Of a stretch of 28,024 nucleotides of DNA, positions 1 through 7,871 are shown one piece after another. Each line of letters begins with the position of its first letter. Within the stretch, counting starts at the first letter, position 1. The stretch comes from CAYWXV01 sp964462535 (GTDB taxonomy: Bacteria > Bacteroidota > Ignavibacteria > OLB7), in assembly GCA_964462535.1 (NCBI GenBank), contig CAYWXV010000033.1, forward strand, positions 1 through 28,024. Reading direction: 5' to 3'. Made by a program: the position numbers and the translations under genes. The notes under the pieces were generated by a model. The model ran no database searches. It was not told the origin of the DNA and was given only the letters and a program-made list of their open reading frames with translations.

Positions 1-701
1 AGGAGATTGCCAATACGATCCATCATCCGCCCTACCCATCGGAGTTTCGACGGAAAATAGAAGTCCATTTGACCGACCCGACCGAAATTGATGACCTCGA
101 GCGAACGGGCCATCCGGTTCTGATCTTTCAACTGCCCCGGCTTATTGCTCCGATAATAGACCTGGTAATTCTCATAGCGATCATCTCCTCGCTTCCCGTG
201 GAGGCGCTCCAGATACCAATCCTTGATTCCAAGCTTATCGGTCAGCAGCGATGCGTAGACGAACCAGTGCCGCGCATCCATGGTGAATCCCCAGAAGACG
301 CCGCCATCACTGAGAACCGAATTGATTTTCGCCCAGAACTGTTCCGGGTGCTGCACATGCTCCAGGACCATTACGGAAAAGGCGATGTCGATGGACCCGG
401 GCGGTATCGGCGCATCCTCGAAGAGGCAGCGGTGTGACGTGGTGATGACACTCTCAAGTTCTATGTCCAGGTCAGGCTCGACGCCAATGTATTCGCCGGC
501 GGCGGCCGCCAGCTCGCGCTGTATTTCCGGATTTCCGTCGAATCCCTTACCGCAACCGATGTCGAGCAGGCGGAGTTTTCCCCGTTCCTGCTCCAGTCGG
601 TGAACGTCGGCCAGGATCATATCCCGGAATATCGTCGACCTCCACTCGCCATCAACAAACCGCTGAGGAAACCTCTTCCAATCAACTGGGGTGTGGTTCA
701 T
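1..701 (-). CDS. Class I SAM-dependent methyltransferase (3' end outside window)
   Basis: Translating the minus strand from the ATG at 701 gives an open frame of about 233 residues that runs off the left edge. Residues 45-53 read LLDIGCGKG, the glycine-rich motif I that binds S-adenosylmethionine in Rossmann-fold methyltransferases. An acidic residue follows the second strand (GVEPD), and a motif like the post-II region (SIDIAFSVMVLEHV) comes later, as in Methyltransf_11/23-type enzymes. The substrate cannot be read from the sequence; small molecules, quinones and sugars are all possible. It lies 39 bp downstream of the NamZ gene on the same strand, so the two may be co-transcribed. No good ribosome binding site precedes the ATG. 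Family confidence is high; function is unknown. Confidence 0.85.
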   Translation of the reverse strand, partial: MNHTPVDWKRFPQRFVDGEWRSTIFRDMILADVHRLEQERGKLRLLDIGCGKGFDGNPEIQRELAAAAGEYIGVEPDLDIELESVITTSHRCLFEDAPIPPGSIDIAFSVMVLEHVQHPEQFWAKINSVLSDGGVFWGFTMDARHWFVYASLLTDKLGIKDWYLERLHGKRGDDRYENYQVYYRSNKPGQLKDQNRMARSLEVINFGRVGQMDFYFPSKLRWVGRMMDRIGNL

Positions 702-740
702 GCTCGTTGCGCCCGGGTCAATTCGATGCACATGAAAATG

Positions 741-1997
741 TCATTCATACAGCAGGTAGTTCTGACGTTTTGCAATGAAGCTCTTCAGGTTCTCCTCCCA
801 TGTCTCGGCGATCTGTTCCCACGTGTCACCGCGCAGAAAGCGCTCCCGAACGCGCGATGTTCCGCATACCTTGTCGAACATCGTCCATCGGTCGGCTGCA
901 AGGGTGTCGAAGCGGCATCGCTCCCCATAGAAATCGCGGAGAGCCGTCAACAGTGCGATCTGCGCAGTGAATGGAAGAGTGGTCTCCCTCTCACGAATGA
1001 TGCGAACACCACGCAACGGCGGAGCCGTGGAGGAGCCGTTCGGCGGAGCTACTGCGATCGGCTGGAATCTCAGTCCGGGAATCCCCTGGTCGTTCATCCA
1101 GTCGGACAGATCGTCTTCGTTGATCCACTCGCGGACGACGATCTGAAATGCGTCCCGTGTGCCAATTCCGATGTTGACGATGCGGAGGTCGCCGATACCC
1201 CCCGTTATTCCGTTGCAGAAGGCCGACTCATAGCTCTGAACGTTCGGCGATGTCGGCGCCCAGTTCAGTCCCGTCTCCTTCCAGGTCATCCATCGCCTCC
1301 ACCCGAGCATGCGAACGACGGTGAGTTCGCATCGGGCACCGCCGCTCAGCCATCCCTCGCCGTTTGCCATCGTCGCAAGCTCGCCGACGGTCATGCCGTG
1401 AATGTAGGGAATAGGGACAATGCCGATAAAGGAACGAAACGCGGTGTCGAGCACGGGGCCGTCGACGACGTCACCACCAATGGGATTCGGACGATCGAGC
1501 ACAACCAGGGGGACGCCGGCGTCGGCGCAGCCCTCCATGACCTTGATCAGCGTCGAGATATAGGTGTAGCTCCGAACGCCGATATCCTGGATGTCGTAGA
1601 CGAGGACGTCGATCCCGCTCAACATTTTCGGGGTCGGTTTCTTCGTTGCGCCGTAGAGTGATTGCACAACCAGTCCCGTCCGGGGTTCAACGACCTCGCT
1701 CACCTGATCCCCCGCCGGTGTCTTTCCGTCGATGCCGTGCTCCGGTGCATAGAGCGCCACGACCCGACACGCTCTCGTCGACAGGAACGCATCGAGCGTG
1801 CTCCCCCTTCCACCACCCCGCACCGCGCTCTGGTTCATGACGATCCCGACCCGCTTCCCCTGGAACATGGAGAACTCCTCGGAAGCGACGACGTCAACGC
1901 CGGTCATTACCTGGGCTGTCGATCGGGTAGTGAACATGAGAATCGCTACGAATGCGACCACCGAGAGGCTTGTGACGATCTGGTTTGGGGGGGACAT
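741..1997 (-). CDS. namZ: NamZ-type exo-beta-N-acetylmuramidase (DUF1343), secreted
   Basis: A 418-residue protein starting at the ATG at 1997. Longer in-frame starts up to 2129 would overlap the upstream HAD gene and add a non-conserved tail, whereas 1997 gives a clean signal peptide (hydrophobic stretch about residues 8-22, Ala-x-Ala-like cut near STAQ). DUF1343 hallmarks follow in order: GIVMNQSA, LYAPEHGIDG, QSLYG, a VYDIQDIGVRSYTY block, VVLDRPNPIGG and IPYIHGMTVGELA. Characterised members of this family release single N-acetylmuramic acid residues from the non-reducing ends of peptidoglycan fragments. The length fits the family. It probably acts in the periplasm in wall turnover. The upstream neighbour is a HAD phosphatase (76 bp away); see findings for a possible recycling link. 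The specific symbol is by family resemblance. Confidence 0.9.
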   Translation of the reverse strand: MSPPNQIVTSLSVVAFVAILMFTTRSTAQVMTGVDVVASEEFSMFQGKRVGIVMNQSAVRGGGRGSTLDAFLSTRACRVVALYAPEHGIDGKTPAGDQVSEVVEPRTGLVVQSLYGATKKPTPKMLSGIDVLVYDIQDIGVRSYTYISTLIKVMEGCADAGVPLVVLDRPNPIGGDVVDGPVLDTAFRSFIGIVPIPYIHGMTVGELATMANGEGWLSGGARCELTVVRMLGWRRWMTWKETGLNWAPTSPNVQSYESAFCNGITGGIGDLRIVNIGIGTRDAFQIVVREWINEDDLSDWMNDQGIPGLRFQPIAVAPPNGSSTAPPLRGVRIIRERETTLPFTAQIALLTALRDFYGERCRFDTLAADRWTMFDKVCGTSRVRERFLRGDTWEQIAETWEENLKSFIAKRQNYLLYE

Positions 1998-2073
1998 GGG
2001 AAATCGAGATTGGGAGCTGCGACACGCCCTGTGCATGGAATGTCGTGGTTCGATGGTCGAAGTGCTTATTGCC

Positions 2074-2769
2074 TCAAGCCGTCTTGTCGACGAAGTCCAG
2101 AAAGGTGTCGATGTCCGTGAGCGAATCAAGGAGAAGGTCGGGGTCGTGTGTTGCGAGTTCGTCGCGACTCAGCACGCCGGTCGCGACCGCTATGGAGGGT
2201 ATGCCGCTTGCGCGGGCACAGTCTATATCGCGGTGGGAATCGCCAATGACCACGGCCCGCTCGGGTCGGAAGTCTCGTCCGTAGTGAACGGAAGCCCTCT
2301 GCAAAGCCAGCGGTGGGAGCATGCGCCTGTTCTCGTGATCAGATCCAAACGCGCCGATTGGAAAGTACCCGTTGAGGGCCACCGGGTCCAGCTTCATGCG
2401 CGCGGCCCGTTCCAGATTCCCCGTTACCAGGGCCAGGTAGATATCCGGTCTTGCAGACAGTTCAAGAAGGAGACTCAACACGCCAGGGAGGAGTGTGACA
2501 TGTGCAGCAGCCAGGCGCGACTCCCATTTTCGAAGCAACGCGTCCTCCATGGCGCCGATGTGATCACCAGCCTCGCCCCAACCAGCAATTGTGGCCAGCT
2601 CCCTCATGATTCCACGGTCGGTCTTGCCGTGATAATCGAAGCCGTCTACCGTCCCCTGAAACCCAAGTTCCTCGAACAGGATCTCGGCGACGATCGTTCG
2701 TCCCAGACCATGATCGACAGTCAGCAGAGTGCCGTCGATATCGAAGAGTAGGAGTCGCGTGCGGGGCAT
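2074..2769 (-). CDS. HAD-superfamily hydrolase, phosphoglycolate phosphatase-like
   Basis: A 231-residue cytosolic protein. Motif I is FDIDGTLL at residues 9-16 (nucleophile Asp10, acid/base Asp12). Motif II is LVTGN with Thr116, and motif IV is IGDSHRDID at residues 175-183 with Asp177 and Asp181 as Mg2+ ligands. The helical insert between motifs I and II matches the C1-type cap of Gph/YniC-like phosphatases. Substrates of this subfamily (phosphoglycolate, sugar phosphates, MurNAc 6-phosphate in MupP) cannot be told apart from the sequence. It is the first gene of a minus-strand run leading into namZ. It diverges from the lipoprotein gene at 2829 with only 59 bp between the starts. No Shine-Dalgarno sequence is seen before the ATG. 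Confidence 0.9.
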   Translation of the reverse strand: MPRTRLLLFDIDGTLLTVDHGLGRTIVAEILFEELGFQGTVDGFDYHGKTDRGIMRELATIAGWGEAGDHIGAMEDALLRKWESRLAAAHVTLLPGVLSLLLELSARPDIYLALVTGNLERAARMKLDPVALNGYFPIGAFGSDHENRRMLPPLALQRASVHYGRDFRPERAVVIGDSHRDIDCARASGIPSIAVATGVLSRDELATHDPDLLLDSLTDIDTFLDFVDKTA

Positions 2770-2828
2770 AATTGCGATCTTTGCGGCCGTTGAATCAGTC
2801 CACGCAGCATATCGACCACGTGCCCTTC

Positions 2829-3404
2829 ATGAAATCTCCGTCCCGGCTCGTTGTTCTCGTCACCCTTCTTGTTCTTCCCACACTTATCGCCTGCTCCGGG
2901 GAGAAGATCGGCTCCGATCCCGAGCGTGATTCGATCCGGGCGACGGCCAATCCCGGGAGCGGATCACCGGAGGACTCCACCCCACCAGGCTTTGCTCGCT
3001 CGCCCGACATTCCCGATCAGACGGCCGACTCGGTTCACGTGCGGACGTTGGAACAGGGTTGGAAGCGCGATGACCTTGTACGGGACGTCTCGACGTTCCT
3101 GAACGCAATTGAACGGAACGACAGCGCCGTCTTCATCTCCTCCCTTTCGCGACGAACCAGGAGAATGATCGCAGCCGATTCGTCAATAACCGAGGGAAGA
3201 ATCTGGGAAGGAGCCCGGAACACGATTGGCACGATCGAGGATCGGCAGATCACATTGATTGGCGGACGGAACGACAGCGTAGCACTTAGGATCGAGGGGA
3301 AGCGGACAGTTGATGGCGTCGTGACCACGGACCCCGTCGAAATCGACCTGTTGCGTGAAGGAGGAAAATGGAAGGTCGCGTATCCTGGTCTCCATTACCC
3401 GATG
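2829..3404 (+). CDS. Putative lipoprotein with NTF2-like domain (truncated by assembly gap)
   Basis: The ATG at 2829 opens a typical lipoprotein signal peptide: Lys2, Arg6, a hydrophobic core, then the lipobox LIAC with the lipidated Cys about residue 21. In-frame starts further upstream would spoil this signal. After a 40-residue low-complexity linker rich in Ser, Pro, Asp and Gly comes a domain of about 120 residues. It starts with a helix (RDVSTFLNAIERNDSAVF) and ends in strands finishing with GKWKVAYPGLHYP, a layout common in NTF2-like/SnoaL folds of envelope proteins. This fold call is by pattern only. 192 codons are visible before the N run at 3405; the stop is not seen. Function unknown; probably membrane-anchored on the periplasmic side. 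Confidence 0.7.
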
Positions 3405-3504
3405 NNNNNNNNNNNNNNNNNNNNNNNNNNNNNNNNNNNNNNNNNNNNNNNNNNNNNNNNNNNNNNNNNNNNNNNNNNNNNNNNNNNNNNNNNNNNNNNN
3501 NNNN
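3405..3504. other. Assembly gap (100 N)
   Basis: Exactly 100 consecutive N, the usual placeholder for a scaffold gap of unknown length. It removes the 3' end of the lipoprotein gene on the plus strand and the last codons of ychF on the minus strand. True gene spacing here cannot be judged, and genes could be missing. Confidence 0.99.
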
Positions 3505-4556
3505 ACGTAGTCCTTCCCTTCCACTCGATAGAGACCGGCCTCCTTCACCGCATGTTCCGATCCCAGACGATGGAGGTCGTCGTATGACTGGACCTCTGCT
3601 CTGATAAAGCCTTTCTCGAAATCGCTGTGGATCACACCGGCGGCTTCGGGAGCCGTAGCACCGCGATGAACCGTCCATGCCCGTGACTCCTTCTCGCCGG
3701 CCGTGAAGTAGGTCAGGAGGCCCAGGAGTTCGTAGCCGGTTCTGACGATTGCGTTGAGGCCCGGTTCCTTCAGACCGAGCGACGCAAGGAATTCACCACG
3801 TTCCTCGACGGGAAGCTCGGCGATCTCGGATTCAATCTTTGCGCAGACCGGGACCACCTTGAATCCGCGCCGCGTCGCGAACTCACGGACCCTGTCGATC
3901 ATCTCGTTCCCCTTCACCACCCCTTCTTCGTCCGTGTTCGCGATGTACATCACCTGTTTGTCTGTCAGCAGGTGATACTCGTCCAGGATCTTCCGTTCGT
4001 TGTCGGTCCGTTCGAACGTGATTGCCGGCTCCCCCTTCCCAAGATGCTCGCGCAACCTGCCCGCAAGCTCCACCTCCGCCATCGCCTCCTTGTCCCCTGT
4101 CTTGGTCCGTCTGGAGGCAGTATCAATTCTCTTCTCGACCGTCTCCACGTCACGAAGGATGAGTTCGGTTTCGATGGTCTCGATATCGCGCAGTGGATCG
4201 ATCGATCCATCGACATGGATGACGTTCGGATCATCGAAGCAACGAACCACGTGGGCGATTGCGTCGACCGTACGAATGTGGCCCAGGAACTGGTTTCCCA
4301 GTCCCTCCCCCTGCGACGCCCCCTTCACCAGACCGGCGATATCGACAAACTCAATCGTCGTAGGAATGACCTTTCGGGATGCAAACGTCCGGCCAAGCCA
4401 GTCGAGGCGCTCGTCCGGAACGGTCACCATTCCGGTGTTCGGTTCGATCGTGCAGAACGGATAATTCTCAGCTGCGATTCCAGCCGATGTGATGGCGTTG
4501 AACAGCGTCGACTTGCCGACATTCGGCATGCCGACAATTCCACAGGCAAATCCCAT
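3505..4556 (-). CDS. ychF: Redox-regulated ribosome-associated ATPase YchF/Ola1 (3' end in gap)
   Basis: About 350 residues are visible. G1 is GMPNVGKST (residues 9-17) and the switch II/G3 region is DIAGLVKGASQGEGLG. The G4 motif is the family-specific NTDE (NxxE) instead of NKxD, which explains ATP preference in YchF/Ola1 proteins. A C-terminal TGS domain follows (TYFTAGEKESRAWTV to GLYRVEGKDY). Family members are normally about 363 residues, and the usual last strand after GKDY is missing, so only about 13 codons are lost in the N run. YchF binds ribosomes and takes part in stress and translation control. It lies downstream of the aminotransferase gene on the same strand, 155 bp away. No Shine-Dalgarno sequence precedes the ATG. 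Confidence 0.96.
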
Positions 4557-4595
4557 TCGTGAGACGTTGGAGGTTGGAGGTTACTGGTTAGTCAG

Positions 4596-4683
4596 CGGAT
4601 GTCCCCGGTCAACATCCGGCTGCGTCAGAGGTATTGTCGATTGCGTGATGGGGCGCTCCCTCCTGCTTCAGAAGTGCGCCCCA
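4596..4683. other. Two short hairpins between aminotransferase gene and ychF
   Basis: Within the 155 bp spacer there are two perfect inverted repeats: a 7 bp stem (4596-4602 with 4612-4618, 9 nt loop) and an 8 bp GC-rich stem (4649-4656 with 4676-4683, 19 nt loop). Neither is followed by a T run on the minus strand, so they do not look like ordinary intrinsic terminators. They could be weak or Rho-assisted stops, or chance. Confidence 0.3.
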
Positions 4684-4711
4684 CTGTTGGAACTCAGGTC
4701 ATGTCACAGGG

Positions 4712-6061
4712 TCATGATGGAGTAATTGTCTCCAGACAGGCATTGGAGTTGCCGACGACGGTATTGGCATAACGCGATGCGTTTGCGGCAACCTCCCGAA
4801 CGGCATCGACCAGCTTGTCCAGGTCCTCCTCGTTGTTGTAGATGCCAATCGTCGCCCGGACAGCCCCGGGAAGGAGGACGTTGTCACCACTCTCGACGGC
4901 CCTTCGCACGGCCTCGGCGTCGGTGCAATGGAGAAGCCGGGAGAGATAGGGGTGGGCGCAGAAGCAGCCATTCCGTGTGGCGATACCATACTCGTTGTTC
5001 AGGATCGAGGCAACGTCATCGTGATGCAGACCCGCGACGTTGAAAACCAGTACACCGAGCTTCGATTCGATAGGAACATCCCCAAGAAACGTCACGCCAT
5101 CTATTGCACGCAGCCGCGACTCGACACGCTCGAGCAACTCGACCTCGTGCTGCCGTATCCAGTCGAGTCCAATTGACTCCAGCCACTCGAGCGCAGCACC
5201 AAGTCCGATGACACCTGGGATATTCGGCGTCCCACCACTGTGGCGATCGGGTCCGGTGGCCCATACGCAACCATCATCGGTTACGAACTTGACCGTCCCT
5301 CCCCCTGGAATGTAGGGGGTGCGCCCATCGGCCAGGTCATTCGGTGCAATCAGGAACGCGCTCCCGAATGGTGCATAGGCCTTGTGTCCTGCGGCTGCAA
5401 AGAAGTCGATGTGCTCCGGGTGGTCATTGGGAAGCATGTCGACCGAATGATGCGCCAGAAGCTGTGCGCCGTCGACCAGAATCCGGGCCCCATGCTCATG
5501 CGCCAGACGGGCGAGACGGCGAAGGTCAGGCATGTATCCCGTAACGTTGCTGGCCCCCGTGACCGCGACCAACTTCACCTTGTTCGTCGAGATCTTCCGT
5601 TCGAAATCCTCATAATCGAGCATCCCCTCCGGCGTAATCTCGATGCGAATCGTCTCGCCACGACGACGATGCGGAAGATCGTTGGAGTGGTGCTCCATCA
5701 CCGAGACCATCGTGGCCCCCGGGACATCTTCCATCATGTACGAGGCGATGTCGAGAGCCGTGGTTGTATTCGATGTGAAGATGATGGCGTTGGCGGTGGG
5801 GTCACTCTTGACAAACCGATGAACCACCTCGGACACACTGTCATAGAGTTCGGAAGCCTTGCGAGAGAGGTAGTGGTTCCCCCGATGGATATTGGCGTAG
5901 TAGTGCTCCAGAAACTCGCGATAGCGATCGAGAACTGCGCGTGGTGGGTGCGTGCTGGCGCCGTGATCGAGATACGTAATCGACCGGGTCTCCCCTTCAG
6001 GGGTCGCAAACGTCTCGGTCGTGATCGGGAATTGACATCGAATGTCGTCGAGGATAGTCAT
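4712..6061 (-). CDS. Class V aminotransferase, cysteine desulfurase (SufS/CsdA)-like
   Basis: A 449-residue PLP enzyme starting at the ATG at 6061; an upstream TTG at 6097 would add only 12 unconserved residues. Visible landmarks: substrate-loop YLDHGAST, cofactor His in EHHSND (about residues 124-126), DGAQ Asp197, PLP lysine in AAAGHKAYAPFG (Lys227), and a C-terminal RNGCFCAHP with Cys366 and Cys368. That cysteine region matches the position of the active-site Cys of SufS-type desulfurases, which form a persulfide from cysteine. No sufBCD, sufE or iscU neighbours are present, so its sulfur acceptor is unknown. It might supply sulfur to another pathway or be a different class V enzyme. It diverges from mlaE across 131 bp. 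Confidence 0.85.
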   Translation of the reverse strand: MTILDDIRCQFPITTETFATPEGETRSITYLDHGASTHPPRAVLDRYREFLEHYYANIHRGNHYLSRKASELYDSVSEVVHRFVKSDPTANAIIFTSNTTTALDIASYMMEDVPGATMVSVMEHHSNDLPHRRRGETIRIEITPEGMLDYEDFERKISTNKVKLVAVTGASNVTGYMPDLRRLARLAHEHGARILVDGAQLLAHHSVDMLPNDHPEHIDFFAAAGHKAYAPFGSAFLIAPNDLADGRTPYIPGGGTVKFVTDDGCVWATGPDRHSGGTPNIPGVIGLGAALEWLESIGLDWIRQHEVELLERVESRLRAIDGVTFLGDVPIESKLGVLVFNVAGLHHDDVASILNNEYGIATRNGCFCAHPYLSRLLHCTDAEAVRRAVESGDNVLLPGAVRATIGIYNNEEDLDKLVDAVREVAANASRYANTVVGNSNACLETITPS

Positions 6062-6192
6062 GGCGCCCAATTTACCCCCAGGGCGGGGACCGACCAACGT
6101 GTCGTTCGGTTGCGGCGCCGACCGCCTGTTCGTAGCTTCTGCGACTTCTACGCATTTCGGGCATCAGCCACGGAACGGGCTCCGGAAACTTT

Positions 6193-6990
6193 ATGAAACA
6201 AGCCGCCATCGCGCGATCGATGCAACCCCGACGAACCCTTACCCACTTCCTGGTCGAGGCTGGCCGTCACGCGCAGTTCAATCTTCGGTTCTATCGAGGG
6301 CTGTTTCGTCCCCCGTTCGAGCTTCGGCAGATCGTCCGTCACGTGGATGACTTCGGAACGATGTCCCTCGCCCTGATCTCGATCGTCAACTTCATCATGG
6401 GCCTCATCCTGGCGATGCAATCCCGACCGACGATGGAGAAGTTCGGCGCAGAGGCATTCATTCCAGCGATGGTGACAACGTCGCTCGTGAAGGAACTCGG
6501 ACCTGTCATTACTGCGCTCCTTATCGCAGGACGAGTATCAAGCGGTATTGCCGCCGAACTGGGGTCGATGAAGGTGACCGAGCAGATCGACGCCCTGGAT
6601 TGCATGGGGGTTGATCCATACCGCTATCTCGTCTCGACACGGGTAATCGCCCTGATCCTCCTCCTCCCCCTTCTTACACTCTATGCGGAGTTCGTCGGGA
6701 TTTTCGGTAGCTACATTGCCGAGGCGATTGCCAGTGGAGTAACGTTGCGGTACTACTACTCGCGCGTGGTCGAGGCGCTCATCTTCACGGATGTCCTCCC
6801 GGGTCTCATCAAGACCTGTGCCTTCGGGTACGTGATTGCCATGATCGGCGCATACAAGGGCTTCAATGCATCGTCTGGAACCGAGGGTGTGGGAAGAGCG
6901 ACGACGTCGGCAGTTGTGCTGGCATCCCTCTGGATCATTCTGATCGACATGATTCTCGTCCGAATCACCGTCACCTATTTCCCGGGCTGA
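6193..6990 (+). CDS. mlaE: MlaE-type ABC transporter permease (lipid transport)
   Basis: A 265-residue membrane protein with an N-terminal amphipathic segment and about five hydrophobic helices. MlaE/YrbE family signatures are GLILAMQS, LVKELGPVITALLIAGRV, a GSMKVTEQIDALDCMGVDP block and the C-terminal TSAVVLASLWIILIDMIL helix. The family forms the inner-membrane core of MCE transporters that move phospholipids between inner and outer membrane. It is followed after 3 bp by the ATPase gene and then by an MCE protein, the canonical order. Start ATG at 6193 has no obvious Shine-Dalgarno; an ATG at 6220 is possible. Confidence 0.95.
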   Translation: MKQAAIARSMQPRRTLTHFLVEAGRHAQFNLRFYRGLFRPPFELRQIVRHVDDFGTMSLALISIVNFIMGLILAMQSRPTMEKFGAEAFIPAMVTTSLVKELGPVITALLIAGRVSSGIAAELGSMKVTEQIDALDCMGVDPYRYLVSTRVIALILLLPLLTLYAEFVGIFGSYIAEAIASGVTLRYYYSRVVEALIFTDVLPGLIKTCAFGYVIAMIGAYKGFNASSGTEGVGRATTSAVVLASLWIILIDMILVRITVTYFPG

Positions 6991-6993
6991 GTC

Positions 6994-7713
6994 ATGATCG
7001 AACTCCGTAACCTTCACAAGGCCTTCGGTCCACGCACACGTCCAATGCGTGGTGTCGATCTGGATGTCCCAGACCACACAACGGTCGTGGTCCTTGGAAA
7101 ATCCGGTAGCGGAAAGAGCGTGCTGCTCAAGAGCATCGTCGGGTTGATTGAGCCGGATCAAGGGAGCATCGTGGTGGATGATGTTCAGGTCGTTGGCGCC
7201 CGAGCCGACACGCTTATCACGATCCGAAGGAAGGTGGGGTACGTCTTCCAGAGCGGTGCACTCTTCGATTCGATGACCGTGGGAGAGAACCTTGCGTTTC
7301 CGTTGTCGAAAGTCAGACGGATGCCCGATCCGGAAGTGCGGGATCGCGTGGCGCACTACCTGGAACGGGTCGGACTCCCCGACAAGGTGAACCGTATGCC
7401 CAGCGAACTCTCCGGGGGCCAGCGCAAGAGAATCGGTGTCGCCCGCACCATTATCACCGAGCCTGATTACCTTCTCTATGATGAGCCCACCACCGGCCTG
7501 GATCCTCAAACCACGCGGGAGATATCGGAGCTGATCGTTCGATTGAAAGAGGACCTCAAGATTGCCTCCATCGTCGTAACACACGACCCGTACTGTCTCC
7601 GCATCGTCGCAGACCGGGTCGCCGTTATCGATGAAGGGCGAATCACGTTCGTCGGAAGCATGGAAGACGCTCGTGCTTCGTCTATCGAATTCCTGAAGAT
7701 CTTCTTCGAGTGA
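6994..7713 (+). CDS. mlaF: MlaF-type ABC transporter ATP-binding protein
   Basis: 239 residues with all ABC ATPase motifs: Walker A GKSGSGKS (35-42), Q-loop Gln86, signature LSGGQ (139-143), Walker B LLYDEP (160-165) and H-loop His197. The motifs FQSGALFDSMTVGENLAFPL and GGQRKRIGVARTI are typical of MlaF (TTG2A). It energises MlaE for phospholipid movement driven by ATP. It starts 3 bp after mlaE, so translational coupling is likely. Length is slightly shorter than the usual 260-270 residues because the C-terminal tail ends soon after the last strand. Confidence 0.96.
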   Translation: MIELRNLHKAFGPRTRPMRGVDLDVPDHTTVVVLGKSGSGKSVLLKSIVGLIEPDQGSIVVDDVQVVGARADTLITIRRKVGYVFQSGALFDSMTVGENLAFPLSKVRRMPDPEVRDRVAHYLERVGLPDKVNRMPSELSGGQRKRIGVARTIITEPDYLLYDEPTTGLDPQTTREISELIVRLKEDLKIASIVVTHDPYCLRIVADRVAVIDEGRITFVGSMEDARASSIEFLKIFFE

Positions 7714-7734
7714 GACGGATTGGGAGAAGAGAGA

Positions 7735-7822
7735 AATAGGAATGAGGAATGAGGAATGAGGAATTGGGGAGCGATCGGCGAAGCCAATAGGGAATTCTTG
7801 AGCGATCGGTGGTGCCACTTAG
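7735..7822 (+). repeat. Heptamer tandem repeat followed by two ~31 bp tandem units
   Basis: In the 158 bp between mlaF and mlaD, three perfect AATGAGG heptamers stand at 7741-7761, preceded by an imperfect unit AATAGG (7735-7740). Directly after come two adjacent imperfect copies of a 31-32 bp unit (7760-7790 and 7791-7822). Both units begin GGAATT, share the 9-mer AGCGATCGG and end similarly. No gene is plausible here. The rest of the spacer (7823-7855) shows nothing. Confidence 0.8.
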
Positions 7823-7855
7823 GAAACGAGTATCGGGATTGTGGGTTTGGTGGGT

Positions 7856-7862
7856 GAGGGAG
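7856..7862 (+). promoter_or_regulatory. Ribosome binding site of mlaD
   Basis: GAGGGAG lies 9 nt before the ATG at 7872. It decides the start of the MCE protein against an in-frame GTG at 7809 (inside the repeat spacer) and ATGs at 7878 and 7905. Confidence 0.65.
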
Positions 7863-7871
7863 CGGCGACCG

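Noticed and set aside
4596..4683. Intrinsic terminators after the aminotransferase gene
   Set aside because: The stems are short (7 and 8 bp) and lack T runs on the minus strand; kept only as low-confidence hairpins.
7735..7822. Heptamer and 31 bp repeats as a CRISPR array
   Set aside because: The heptamers are directly abutting with no unique spacers, the 31 bp units are only two and adjacent, and no cas genes are present.
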